NCBI RefSeq assembly: GCF_003112575.1
Contig: NZ_BEWC01000008.1
Coordinates: 186,001-250,000 of the forward strand
Length of the DNA stretch: 64,000 bases
DNA from: Streptomyces ardesiacus
Lineage (GTDB): Bacteria > Actinomycetota > Actinomycetes > Streptomycetales > Streptomycetaceae
Reading direction: 5' to 3'
Shown in pieces: positions 16,349 through 27,881 of the stretch. The translations under genes were made by a program, and so were the position numbers. How positions within the stretch are numbered: position 1 is the stretch's first letter; each line of letters starts with the position of its first letter. The notes beneath the pieces are model-generated. The model saw only the letters and a list, made by a program, of their open reading frames with translations. It had not been told where the DNA came from and did not search any database.

Positions 16349-17923
16349 ATGTCCCTGGATGAACGCGCCCTCGCTGGGGCCAGGACGGCTTCCCCTCCCG
16401 CACCCGCCCGTCGGCGATCACCGGGCCCGGCCCAAGCCGTTGTCGTCATCGCGCCCGTGTTGCTGACCATCGCTCTGGGCCTCTGGGGCATCCGAAGGAA
16501 GAACACCATGTGGGGGGACGAGTCCGTCACCTACCAGCTCGCGCACCGCGATCTTTCGCAGATCTGGCACACGGCCCAGCACGTTGATCTGGTCCATGCC
16601 CTCTACTACACCGTGATGCACGGGGTGTTCGGTCTCTTCGGCGGAGGACTGCTGACGTTGCGGCTGCCGTCCGTGCTGGCGATGTCCGCGGCGGCGAGCG
16701 CGGTCGGGCTTCTGGGGCTGCGTCTGGCGGGGCCCCGGGCGGGGCTGTTGGCCGGGCTGGTGTTCCCGGTCCTTCCCCAGGTACAGAAGTACGCGCAGGA
16801 AGGCCGCTCGTACGCCATGGTCTGTGCCCTGGTCGCCTGGGCCACCTACGCGCTCGTGGTCAGTGTCCCGCATCGCGCCCGGTGGCGGTGGGCGGTCTAC
16901 GGCTCCACCATGCTGCTGGCCTGCCTGCTCCACGAGTTCGCGGTCCTCGCCCTGGTCGCACACGGCGTCACCCTGGTCGTCTCCCGTGTTCCACGACTGG
17001 TGCTGAGGACGTGGAGCGTGACCGCCGCGGGCGTTGTGGCCGGGCTGCTGCCCCTGGCGATGTGCAGTGCGGGGCAGGCGGAGCAGGTGTCCTGGATCGG
17101 CGGACCGGTGCGGCTTCCCGGGTTCCTGACTGTGGCGGTCGTGGGCGTGCTGTGTGCCCTGGCGCCCGTGAGGGCGAGGGGGCCCATGCGGCTCCGCGCG
17201 CTGGCTGTACCGATCGTTGTGCTGCCGGCCCTCCTGCTGCTGACCGCCTCGCTGGTCAAGCCCCTCTTCGTCGACCGGTATGTGCTCTACAGCAATATCG
17301 GAATCGCCTTGCTGCTGGGCGCCTGCATGGACTACCTCCACCGGCTGCGGCAGTCCCCCCGCTCCGCGGGGAGCACGGCGCTTGCCGTACTGACCGCGGT
17401 CGCCGTACTGGCCGCGCTCGTTCCGACGAGCCTTTCACTGAGGACGCCCCAGAGCCGGTCCAATGACGCCACCGCCGTCGGCGCCGCCGTACGCAAGGAG
17501 GGCCGCCCCGGCGACGGGCTGCTCTATCTGCCCGACCGGCACCGGATGTGGATCGGGGCCGTCCCCGAGGACACCCGTCTCCTGACGGATCTGGCCCTGG
17601 CACAGGACCCCGTCTCGTCGAACACACTTGAAGGTGTGGAGCTTCCCGCCCGGGACATAGCGGCACGCATGCTGGAATTCGACCGGATCGTCGCGGTCCG
17701 CGACCCGGCAGGTGCGCCCTCGCCGGCCAACCCGCAGGAGCAAGCGAAAACGAGCACCCTGCGGTGCCACTTCCGCGAACACGGAACAACCCATGTCAAC
17801 GGGGCGCGCATCACCGTCTATGTCCGAAACCACGGCGACCCCGGTCGAGCGGACTGGCCGGGCCGGCGGCCGGGGCTTCCCGGCCCTCCTTGGCGCAGCG
17901 GCGGGCGTTGGCGGTGCGGGTGA
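16349..17923 (+). CDS. PMT/ArnT-type membrane glycosyltransferase
   Basis: A 524-codon multi-spanning protein of the GT39/GT83-like superfamily. After a Pro/Ala-rich cytoplasmic tail, TM1 leads to the luminal loop WGDESVTYQLAHRDL, where the Asp-Glu pair is the catalytic/metal motif of the family. About ten further hydrophobic segments follow, then a soluble C-terminal domain (about 400-495). Such enzymes use polyprenyl-phosphate sugars at the outer face of the membrane. It is divergent from the two-component system and likely under its control. The last about 27 residues after YVRNHGD are Pro/Arg/Gly-rich and unlike the rest, so the natural stop may have been lost by a rearrangement. Confidence 0.82.
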   Translation: MSLDERALAGARTASPPAPARRRSPGPAQAVVVIAPVLLTIALGLWGIRRKNTMWGDESVTYQLAHRDLSQIWHTAQHVDLVHALYYTVMHGVFGLFGGGLLTLRLPSVLAMSAAASAVGLLGLRLAGPRAGLLAGLVFPVLPQVQKYAQEGRSYAMVCALVAWATYALVVSVPHRARWRWAVYGSTMLLACLLHEFAVLALVAHGVTLVVSRVPRLVLRTWSVTAAGVVAGLLPLAMCSAGQAEQVSWIGGPVRLPGFLTVAVVGVLCALAPVRARGPMRLRALAVPIVVLPALLLLTASLVKPLFVDRYVLYSNIGIALLLGACMDYLHRLRQSPRSAGSTALAVLTAVAVLAALVPTSLSLRTPQSRSNDATAVGAAVRKEGRPGDGLLYLPDRHRMWIGAVPEDTRLLTDLALAQDPVSSNTLEGVELPARDIAARMLEFDRIVAVRDPAGAPSPANPQEQAKTSTLRCHFREHGTTHVNGARITVYVRNHGDPGRADWPGRRPGLPGPPWRSGGRWRCG

Positions 17924-18231
17924 AGGCGGCGAGCCGCTCCGGATTGTCCGGCCTGCGCGGCCACGTTCGCCGGGCGGGTCGCCCGGCCCCCGGGTACTCA
18001 TCGGGCATCGCGTCCCGCTGGGTCGCAGGAGGCGGAGCATTCCCTCGCGCATCCACAACGAGGAGCCGAGCCCCGACCTGCACCCGACGCTGACTCCTGC
18101 CCTTCGCTCGCACTGAGCGGCGCGTGGTCAGCTACTGGTCCTGCCACTACCGCTGGGAGGAGCGACGGTGGAGTGCCCCCTTGTCTGCCCCCGCACGTCT
18201 TGTGTCCCGACGACGGGGGCAACAGAGTGAG
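17924..18231. other. No confident gene; possible relic
   Basis: The stretch holds only short GC-driven frames. A minus-strand frame (17811-18113; NPERLAAFTRTANARRC) overlaps the odd tail of the glycosyltransferase and could be a fragment of another gene, but no family is recognised. The right end must contain the promoter of the small protein at 18232. Confidence 0.4.
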
Positions 18232-18951
18232 ATGCTTATGCCGAGCCATCCGAGGTGGGACGCCTTGCACCAGCACGAGCGCATGCACAGGGAATCGACC
18301 GCAGGGGCACCCGCCAGGGCACCGCGGCGGTCTGCTCCGACCGGTCCAACCGGTGACCTGCCGCGGGAAACGGGCGGCCCCCTGGGCCCGTCGGCAGTGA
18401 CCGTCCTGCAGCGCATGGCGGGCAACGCCGCGACAACGCGTGCGCTGGCGGCCGACCGCGGTCGCACGCCACGTGGCACAGACCCGACCGTCCAGCGCGC
18501 CGAGAACGACGACGCCGGCGGGGGCACCGCAGCCGGCGCGGCGGAGACGAAGAGCGTTGCCGAGGGCGAAGTCAAAAGTGTCGGCCCGGGCGGCACGATC
18601 ACCTATCCCTCGGTCACGAGCTGCTTGACCATCACCGTCTACCTCCGGGACGGCGGCAAGGTCGGCGGTCATGCCAGTCTGTTCAAAGCGGCCGGTGGCA
18701 TGTACTCGGACCAGATCCTGCCGGCGATCAAGGCACAGGTGGGCAAGAGCAGGGTGGAGAGGATCGACGTCAGTGGTGCCATCTCGTCGTGGAACCCCGC
18801 GTACTTGAAGACTGCCATCGAGAATTCCAGCACGGTCCCGGAGCAAAAGAACGACCCGGAAGGTATCCGTGCGGTCGTGTCCAGCGTCTTGGGCAGACAG
18901 GCCAAGAAGGTCTCCGTACAGGAGACTCCGGACGGCACGCTGACCAGGTGA
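18232..18951 (+). CDS. Putative eCIS-type cargo with CheD/CNF-like Cys-His deamidase domain
   Basis: A 239-residue soluble protein. The N-terminal 90 residues are disordered, His/Arg/Pro-rich, and contain AVTVLQRMAGNAATTRAL followed by a VQR stop. This L-Q-R-x-A-G-N-A-A motif recurs at the N-terminus of proteins associated with extracellular contractile injection systems. The C-terminal domain starts with GEVKSVGPGGTITY, then VTSCLTITVYLRDGGKVGGHASLF, placing Cys131 and His147 16 residues apart as in CheD and CNF glutamine deamidases; the end, IRAVVSSVLGRQAKKVSVQE, also follows the CheD layout. Inference: a secreted or injected deamidase. ATG 18238 is an alternative start. No eCIS structural genes lie in this window; an IS630 relic follows. 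Confidence 0.6.
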   Translation: MLMPSHPRWDALHQHERMHRESTAGAPARAPRRSAPTGPTGDLPRETGGPLGPSAVTVLQRMAGNAATTRALAADRGRTPRGTDPTVQRAENDDAGGGTAAGAAETKSVAEGEVKSVGPGGTITYPSVTSCLTITVYLRDGGKVGGHASLFKAAGGMYSDQILPAIKAQVGKSRVERIDVSGAISSWNPAYLKTAIENSSTVPEQKNDPEGIRAVVSSVLGRQAKKVSVQETPDGTLTR

Positions 18952-18989
18952 GAGGGCAAGAGACTGCCGCCCTCCTACCGCCGGCGGTC

Positions 18990-19445
18990 CCGATTGCGAT
19001 GCGCCGGGGGTTGGCGCGGTACTGGAGCTGACGCAGGTTACGCCGGACGGCGGTGATCAGGTCGTGGGGGTCGGCGAAGGCACGGTTGGCTGTGGTGGTG
19101 CGTCGTAGGACGGACCGGATGCCTTCGACCGGGTTGAGGTCGGTTGCGTAGGGCGGCAGTTGGACGACGGTGAGCCAGTCGCGGTCGGCGATGCAGCGGC
19201 GCATTCCGGCCGTCAGGTGGGTGTTGAGATTGTCCCAGACCAGCACGATCGCGCCGCCGAGCTGCTGGTGGGCGGTCTGGATCAGGTCGCGCTGGTCCTT
19301 CCAGGAGAAGCTCTTGCGCCCGTCGGGCCGGACGTCCGGGAGCAGGCCAACCACCTCGCCGAGCAGTCCATGCAGGAATGGGACCGCGTCCAGGACGCCG
19401 CGAGGGAGGATCTGGGGGGGGCACGGCGTAGACCGGGCCCTGCTC
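18990..19445 (-). mobile_element. IS630-family transposase remnant
   Basis: The minus strand encodes the C-terminal half of an IS630/Tc1-like DDE transposase: FSWKDQRDLIQ, then IVLVWDNLNTHL with the second catalytic Asp, then LPPYATDLNPVEGIRSVLRR with the final Glu. The N-terminal HTH and first Asp are missing and the C-terminus diverges after LRQLQYR. A run of eight C/G at about 19414-19421 separates two frames (RSEQGPVYAVPPP and QILPRGVLDAVPFLHGLL), consistent with a frameshift. No terminal inverted repeats were seen. It is a dead element between the deamidase-like gene and the aldehyde dehydrogenase. Confidence 0.8.
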
Positions 19446-19460
19446 TGAGCGGATCGAAGT

Positions 19461-19500
19461 GAAGGCGCCTGACCGGCAAAGGGCCAGGTCAGGCGCCTTC
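19461..19500. terminator. Perfect 14-bp hairpin terminator
   Basis: GAAGGCGCCTGACC (19461-19474) pairs perfectly with GGTCAGGCGCCTTC (19487-19500) around a 12-nt loop. It lies 10 bp beyond the aldehyde dehydrogenase stop and marks the left edge of that operon. The IS630 remnant begins just beyond it. Confidence 0.85.
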
Positions 19501-19510
19501 TTTCGTGCCG

Positions 19511-21034
<1,524 letters not shown>

Positions 21035-21170
21035 CCTGTGTGCCTCCCTCAACGAGCGCTGCCCGCCGTTGGACAGCTCCGGGCGAGCCTAGGAAGCGGG
21101 ACGTTGCAGTGACGTTGCGTACGCCGTGGTCACCGCCCGCTCTCCCGGCGGCCCGCCCTCGGGCGGGCGT

Positions 21171-22466
21171 TCACCACGGGTCCGCCGCCGTCAGCTCCGA
21201 CTCCAGCGCCGCGAGCCGCGAGCCGGTCGCCGCCGTGGGCCGGACCGCTGCGAGCGCCCGCCACACGTCGAGATCGTCCTCGCCCCACGGGGCGTGTGCC
21301 CAGTCGGCCAGCAGGTCGGGATCGGCACAGGAGATCAACGCGGCCCGCAGACCGTCGGCGAGGCGGCGCCTGAGCCGTGTCACCGCCGGGGCCTGGGAGC
21401 CCGGCAGCAGGGGACCGGCGTACGCCGTCGCGGCCGCCGAGACCGCACCGGCCCGCAGTCGGCGCTCGACGACGGCGGCGTCCGACTCGACGGGCATCGT
21501 GAGCCGGTAGGGCCGCGAGGCCAGCCGGCCCGGTCCCAGGATTCCGCGCAGCCTGGCCAGTTCGGCCCGCAGCGTCACCGGGGGCACCGTTTCGTCCTCG
21601 TACAGCGCACACAGCAGCTCGTCGCCGGTGAGGCCCTCCGGGTGGTGGGCCAGCAGCAGGACGATCTCGCTGTGCCGCCGGCTCAGCCGGACCCGGCGGC
21701 CGTCCGCGCTCAGCAGGGCTTCGTCACGGCCCAGCACGGTCAGCTCGGCCGACTCGGTCCCGGGCCGCTCGGGAGTGAGCAGCGCCAACTGGGACTCCGC
21801 GGCACGCGCCACGGCCTGGACGAAACCCAGGCTGTGCGGGTGGGCCAGGCCGTCTCCGCCGGTGATGTCCACGGCACCGAGCACCCGCCCGGTGCGGGGG
21901 TCGTGCACCGGAGCGGCGGCGCAGGTCCAGGGCTGGACCCGGCGTATGAAGTGCTCGGCCGCGAAGACCTGTACCGGTCGGCCGACGGCCACCGCCGTGC
22001 CCGGCGCATTCGTGCCGACGGCCGACTCCGCCCAGCGGGCCCCGGGCACGAAGTTCATCCGGCCCGCCCGGCGCCGGGTGGCCGGATGCCCCTCGACCCA
22101 CAGCAGCCTGCCGTGCGCGTCGCACACCGCGAGCAGATGCTCGCCGTCGGCCGCGAACGTACCCAGGAGCTCACGGACCAGCGGCATCACCCGCGCCAGC
22201 GGGTGTTCGGCCCGGTAGGCGCCGAGGTCGCCGTCCATCAGCTCCACGCTCGCCGCGCTGTCCGGGCCGACCCCCGCCTTGACGGACCGCCGCCACGAGT
22301 CCGCCACCACCGCACGCACGGGCCGAGGCACCGTCCCGGCCTCGGTGAACGTCTCGTGGGCCCGACGCAGCGCCCGGGCCCGCTCCACGGGGTCGGCCCC
22401 CGGTTCCAGAGCCAGCCATGAATCGGTCAACTCGGCCTCCCCGGACGGTGCGGCGGTTTGGGACAT
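21171..22466 (-). CDS. GAF-domain transcriptional regulator (AcoR-like N-terminus)
   Basis: A 431-residue protein. Residues about 40-80 (VPRPVRAVVADSWRRSVKAGVGPD) form the helical region that precedes GAF in AcoR-type activators. The GAF-like sensor spans about 90-240, including FVPGARWAESAVGTNAPGTA, the hallmark of this family. The C-terminal half has no AAA+ or Fis domain; instead LSRRHSEIVLLLAHHPEGLTGDELL looks like a winged helix as in actinobacterial relatives. It probably senses an alcohol or aldehyde and controls the dehydrogenase gene 136 bp downstream. ATG 22466 is preferred over an upstream TTG at 22493. Confidence 0.8.
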   Translation of the reverse strand: MSQTAAPSGEAELTDSWLALEPGADPVERARALRRAHETFTEAGTVPRPVRAVVADSWRRSVKAGVGPDSAASVELMDGDLGAYRAEHPLARVMPLVRELLGTFAADGEHLLAVCDAHGRLLWVEGHPATRRRAGRMNFVPGARWAESAVGTNAPGTAVAVGRPVQVFAAEHFIRRVQPWTCAAAPVHDPRTGRVLGAVDITGGDGLAHPHSLGFVQAVARAAESQLALLTPERPGTESAELTVLGRDEALLSADGRRVRLSRRHSEIVLLLAHHPEGLTGDELLCALYEDETVPPVTLRAELARLRGILGPGRLASRPYRLTMPVESDAAVVERRLRAGAVSAAATAYAGPLLPGSQAPAVTRLRRRLADGLRAALISCADPDLLADWAHAPWGEDDLDVWRALAAVRPTAATGSRLAALESELTAADPW

Positions 22467-22559
22467 CGTGACTCCGCGGACAGGGACGGACAACCACTTC
22501 GTCCACCCGGATCACCCGAATGTGGCGTTCCGAGAGGGCGGGACGAGACGGCGAGTGGG

Positions 22560-23165
22560 TCAGGCAAAGTTGACCAGTCTGATGTAGCGGGTCCAGTCCC
22601 AGAAGGGCCCCGGGTCCGTGTGGTCGCTGCCGGGCACCTCGTGGTGCGCGATGATGTGCGTGCGGTCCTTGGGGATGCCGTAGGCGGTGCAGATCGCCGC
22701 GGTGAGCCGGGCCGACTGCTCGTACAGGGCGTCGGTGAAGTACTCGGGGCGGTCCACCCACCCCTCGTGCTCGATCCCGATGCTGCGGGTGTTGTAGTCC
22801 CAGTTGCCCGCGTGCCAGGCGATGTCCGCCTCACGCACGCACTGCGCCACGTGTCCGTCGGAGGACCGGACGACGTAGTGGGCGGACACCTGTTTCTCCG
22901 GATCGCGGAAGATGGACAGGGTGTCGGCGTACGTCTCCTGTGTCACGTGGATGACCACGTAGTCGAGGGGATAGGACGTGGGACGGTTCGACCGGCTGTA
23001 GTTGGACGCGCTCGCCGGCTGCCACTCGGCGGAGGGGTAGTCGACGGCACGGGCCTGTGCGGCGGCCCGTGTGCCGGAGAGCAGGGCGTACGGGACGGTG
23101 GCCAGTGCGGCGCCCTGCAGGAGCCGGCGCCTGGTGGGAACGGGTGCTGTCCTTTCGCTGTCCAT
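22560..23165 (-). CDS. Tat-exported N-acetylmuramoyl-L-alanine amidase (amidase_2)
   Basis: A 201-residue secreted peptidoglycan hydrolase. The signal VPTRRRLLQGAALATVPYALLSG has a twin-Arg pattern and an AAAQA cleavage region (about residue 38). The amidase_2/PGRP domain has the zinc ligands in YVVIHVTQ (His about 71), the Tyr/His pair VSAHYVVR, IAWHAGNWDYN, the SIGIEHEG strand and the final zinc His/Asp in IIAHHEVPGSDHTDPGPFWDW. It cleaves the lactyl-amide bond of muropeptides outside the cell. It stands alone on the minus strand, upstream of the GAF regulator. Confidence 0.9.
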   Translation of the reverse strand: MDSERTAPVPTRRRLLQGAALATVPYALLSGTRAAAQARAVDYPSAEWQPASASNYSRSNRPTSYPLDYVVIHVTQETYADTLSIFRDPEKQVSAHYVVRSSDGHVAQCVREADIAWHAGNWDYNTRSIGIEHEGWVDRPEYFTDALYEQSARLTAAICTAYGIPKDRTHIIAHHEVPGSDHTDPGPFWDWTRYIRLVNFA

Positions 23166-23559
23166 GGGGATGCCCTTTCGTCGGTGGGGCTCTGGGCCCG
23201 GTGGGGGGTGGGTGCTCCGCTGCCCGACATGACGGAGCGCGTGGCTGCGGAGCAGAACGCCGACGCGGACGTCCGGCCGCCCCGTGGGCGAGGTGCGTCC
23301 GCGTGAATCACCGTACGGGGATCGGGCGTTGCGCAGTAGAGCGCCGCGCCGTTCCGTGGACAGCCACCGCCTTGTGGAGAGCGTCCTCACTCGATCGAGT
23401 GAATAAGGTGGGGGAAGAACGCCGGAGTTTCCTCGGCGTCACGGTTCAGCCGTCGCCGCAGCGGTCCTCGCCCCGACGGTCGTCGCGGCGGGTGGACGGC
23501 GTGCGGTGCGGCGCCGGCACTCCCGTCGTGGCCGCCGCGGAGGGTCGTGGCGGCGAGGG
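23166..23559. other. Intergenic region between amidase and ROK genes
   Basis: No gene is supported. It contains the amidase upstream region and a 16-bp perfect palindrome (23387-23402). The rest is GC-rich sequence downstream of the ROK gene's stop; no hairpin terminator was found. Confidence 0.55.
23387..23402. promoter_or_regulatory. 16-bp perfect palindrome, operator-like
   Basis: TCACTCGATCGAGTGA is fully self-complementary. It lies 222 bp upstream of the amidase start and beyond the ROK stop. With no loop it is unlikely to be a terminator; it resembles a dimeric repressor site (TetR/LacI size). The cognate regulator is not evident. Confidence 0.5.
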
Positions 23560-24768
23560 TCAGGCCCGTTCCGCCAGCGCGCCCGGGTCGTCCAGCACGG
23601 CCCGCACCACGGAGTGCGCGGCGCCGAGCAGTGGTCCCTGCGGACCCAGGTCCGACACGGAGACCGGGCAGGCCGGGCCGGCCGTGCGCCCGGCGAGTTC
23701 GTCGCGCAGCGACGGCACCAGCCACGGGGCCAGTCCCGCCAGGGCGCCGCCCAGCACCACCACCTCGGGGTCCAGCAGGTTGACCGCACCGGTCAGGGCG
23801 ATACCGAGCGCCGTGCCCGCCTCGCGCAGGGCGCGCCGAACGTCCTCGTCGCCCTCGGCGGCACGCCCCGCGAGCAGCCCGACCCGGTCTTCCCCGGCCT
23901 CCACGCCCGCCGCGCGCAGGACCGCCTTCTCGCCCGCGTACTGCTCCAGGCAGCCGCGCCCGCCGCACGGGCACTCGGGCCCGTCGGGACGGACCGGGAC
24001 ATGGCCGAGCTCACCGGCGAACCCGCGGGTGCCGCGCAGCAGCCGGCCGTCGAAGACCACGGCCGCACCGATGCCCACCTCGGCCGAGACGTGCAGGAAG
24101 TCCCCGGGGGTGCCGTCGCCGAGCCACAGTTCGGCGAGCGCCCCGAAGTTGGCTTCGTTGTCCACGGTCAGCGGCAGATCCGCGGGCAGCAGCGCGCCGA
24201 GGTCCGCGTCGTGCCAGTCCAGGTTCGGCGCGCGTACGACGGTCCGGCCGTCCCGTGCCACCAGACCAGGCACGGCGACCGCGAGTCCGGCCGGCCACAG
24301 TCCCTCGGTCCGCGCCTCCGAGACGACCTGTCCCACCAGGCCGGTGAGCTGCTCCAGCACCGGTTCCGGAGAGCGGCCCCGGTTGCTCCCGTGCCGCACG
24401 GCACGCGCGCGTACCCGACCGCGCAGGTCCATCGCGCAGACCGCGAGATGGTCGACGCCGACCTCCGCCCCGATGCCGGCCGGGCCCTGCCCGCTGACGG
24501 CGAGCGCGGACCCCGGCCGGCCGACGCGGCCGGGGCGCTCGGGGCCCAGTTCCTCCAGCAGGCCGGAGCGGACGAGTTCGTCCACGAGCGTGGACACCGC
24601 GGCTCGCGTCAGCCCGATCCGTGAGGCCACGGCGGCCCGGGACAGCGGGCCCTCGGCGCTCACGGCGTGCATCACCCGCGCGAGGTTGCGGCGGCGCATT
24701 CCCTGCTGCGTGTCCGGCAGGGCGCGCCCGGGGCGGGGCGGGTGGGCTTCGTGCGGCGGTGCGGTCAT
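23560..24768 (-). CDS. ROK-family transcriptional regulator of the xylose locus
   Basis: A 402-residue ROK repressor. The N-terminal winged helix (about 22-75) contains LSRAAVASRIGLTRAAVSTLVDELV. The sugar-kinase fold has the NAGI-type DNEANFGALAEL loop, the GTRGFAGELGHV strand, and the zinc motif CPCGGRGCLEQY. As usual in XylR-type regulators the phosphate loop is weak, so it binds sugar rather than phosphorylating it. It follows xylB on the same strand (251-bp gap), next to xylA; by analogy it represses xylA/xylB until xylose is present. A GGAGG almost touching the ATG at 24768 is unusually close, so the start is not certain. Confidence 0.87.
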   Translation of the reverse strand: MTAPPHEAHPPRPGRALPDTQQGMRRRNLARVMHAVSAEGPLSRAAVASRIGLTRAAVSTLVDELVRSGLLEELGPERPGRVGRPGSALAVSGQGPAGIGAEVGVDHLAVCAMDLRGRVRARAVRHGSNRGRSPEPVLEQLTGLVGQVVSEARTEGLWPAGLAVAVPGLVARDGRTVVRAPNLDWHDADLGALLPADLPLTVDNEANFGALAELWLGDGTPGDFLHVSAEVGIGAAVVFDGRLLRGTRGFAGELGHVPVRPDGPECPCGGRGCLEQYAGEKAVLRAAGVEAGEDRVGLLAGRAAEGDEDVRRALREAGTALGIALTGAVNLLDPEVVVLGGALAGLAPWLVPSLRDELAGRTAGPACPVSVSDLGPQGPLLGAAHSVVRAVLDDPGALAERA

Positions 24769-25019
24769 TCCTCCGTCAGTCCTCGGTCGGTCGTCGCTCG
24801 GTTCCGCCCCGGCCCGCGGTCCCGCCGAAGCGGGGCGCGACCGGTGCCCGGGAACGGAACCCAGCGGCTGACCACTGGTCGTGGTCCACGTGCCGGCGGC
24901 CGACGGAGGGGCGCTCCGGTCGCGTCGCCCCTCCCGCACGCCCTCGTTGCCGCGGCGCCCGCAGGAACGGCTCATGTTCCGTCGGTCAGTACGGTGGCCC
25001 CGCTCGTGCGAGCGCGTCC

Positions 25020-26465
25020 TCAGCGGGAGGCCGCGTCCCGTTCCAGCAGCGGTGCCGCGTCGGAGAGTACCCCGGTGATCCTGTTCAGCGTCGCCTCGTC
25101 CCGTTCCACGGCCTCCAGCACCGGCCCGGCGGCCGTGTCCCAGCGGCGGGCGACCGCGGCCGCGTCCTCGCCGGTCAGCAGGCCGGCCGCCTGTGCCGCG
25201 GCGCCGAGCGCGACCAGCTCCTTGGCCTCCGGAATCTGCACCGGGCGCCCGGACAGTCGCCGTACCGTCTGCTGCCAGGCCGTCCCCCGGGCGCCGCCGC
25301 CGATCAGCAGCAGGGGCGCGGCCGGGTCCGCGTCGGCGTCGAGGACGAGGTCGAGCGCGGCGAGCAGCGAGTGGACTGCGCCGTCGTAGGCGGCCTGGAG
25401 CAGCTGCCCGGCGGTCGTGTCGTGGCGCAGCCCGTGCAGGAGGCCGGAGGACTGCGGGAGGTTCGGGGTCCGCTCGCCGTCCAGGAACGGCAGGAGCGTG
25501 GCGCCGGTGCCGGGTTCGACGGCTTCCCGGTCCAGGTTCAGCAGGGCCGCCACGCGGTCGACGGCGAGCGTGCAGTTGAGGGTGCAGGCCAGCGGCAGCC
25601 AGTCGCCGCGCGCGTCGGCGAACCCCGCCACGGTGCCGGTCGGATCGGCGGGCCGGTGCTGCGACACGGCGTACACCGTGCCCGACGTGCCGAGGCTCAT
25701 CACCGGGACCCCGGGGCGCAGCCCGAGCCCCAGTGCGGCGGCCGCGTTGTCCCCGGTGCCGGCGGCGACCAGGGTGCCCTTGGAGAACGGCAGGCCGTGG
25801 CCGTCGCGCACGGTGCCCGCCACCTCGCCGGGCCGCACCACCCGGGGCAGCAACGCCGGATCGAGGCCCACGTGCGCGAGGATCTCCTCGTCGTAGGCCT
25901 CCGTGCCCGACGCCCACCAGCCGGTGCCGGAGACGTCGCCGCGGTCGGTCGTGCCCTCGCCGGTGAGGCGTTCGGTGAGGTAGTCGTGGGGGAGCCGTAC
26001 GGCCTTCACCGCGCGGACCGCCTCCGGCTCGTGTTCGGCCAGCCAGGCCCACTTGGTGACCGTGAAGGACGCGCTGGGCACGCTTCCCGTGCGCTCCGCC
26101 CAGGCCTTGGCCCCGCCCAGCTCGTCGATCAGGCGGCGGGCCTGCGGGGCCGAGCGCACGTCGTTCCACAGCAGGGCGGGGCGCACCGGCTCGCCCTGCG
26201 CGTCCAGCGTGACCAGGCCGTGCTGCTGACCCCCGACGGACACCGCGGCGGCCTCACGGGCGGCCTCGCCGCACTGGCTCAGGGCCTCGCCCAGCGCGTC
26301 CCACCACTGACGCGGGTCGCTCTCGCGGCCGGCCCCGGAGGACACCGTGTGGGGTGCCTGGCCGCTCGCGACGACCCGGCCGGTGGCCGCGTCGACGACC
26401 AGCGCCTTGGTGGACTGGGTCGACGTGTCCACGCCGACGACGAGCGGACCCTCGGCTGCTGACAT
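25020..26465 (-). CDS. xylB: Xylulokinase
   Basis: A 481-residue FGGY-family kinase that phosphorylates D-xylulose to xylulose 5-phosphate. Visible: VVGVDTSTQSTKALVVD phosphate-1 loop at the N-terminus, SVGGQQHGLV, the WNDVRS segment, catalytic Asp in RGDVSGTGWW, MSLGTSGTVYAVS adenosine region and LLIGGGARGTAWQQTV near the C-terminus. The length is typical (about 480). ATG 26465 follows a GGGAGAG. It is divergent from xylA, sharing a 157-bp control region; the ROK regulator follows it. Confidence 0.95.
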   Translation of the reverse strand: MSAAEGPLVVGVDTSTQSTKALVVDAATGRVVASGQAPHTVSSGAGRESDPRQWWDALGEALSQCGEAAREAAAVSVGGQQHGLVTLDAQGEPVRPALLWNDVRSAPQARRLIDELGGAKAWAERTGSVPSASFTVTKWAWLAEHEPEAVRAVKAVRLPHDYLTERLTGEGTTDRGDVSGTGWWASGTEAYDEEILAHVGLDPALLPRVVRPGEVAGTVRDGHGLPFSKGTLVAAGTGDNAAAALGLGLRPGVPVMSLGTSGTVYAVSQHRPADPTGTVAGFADARGDWLPLACTLNCTLAVDRVAALLNLDREAVEPGTGATLLPFLDGERTPNLPQSSGLLHGLRHDTTAGQLLQAAYDGAVHSLLAALDLVLDADADPAAPLLLIGGGARGTAWQQTVRRLSGRPVQIPEAKELVALGAAAQAAGLLTGEDAAAVARRWDTAAGPVLEAVERDEATLNRITGVLSDAAPLLERDAASR

Positions 26466-27786
<1,321 letters not shown>

Positions 27787-27809
27787 CGGGGCACGTCACC
27801 ATCGGCACG

Positions 27810-27842
27810 CTCCGGCCCCCTCCCTCGCGGAGGGGGCCGGAG
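27810..27842 (+). terminator. xylA terminator hairpin
   Basis: A perfect 14-bp stem, CTCCGGCCCCCTCC (27810-27823) and GGAGGGGGCCGGAG (27829-27842), with a 5-nt loop CTCGC, 24 bp after the xylA stop. Confidence 0.9.
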
Positions 27843-27881
27843 CTCGTGAGGGGTGCCAGCGGTCCGCACGGCCGAGTGCGA

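Noticed and set aside
24769-26169. Extension of the ROK frame through xylB
   Set aside because: It is the shadow frame of xylB; the ROK HTH starts after ATG 24768.
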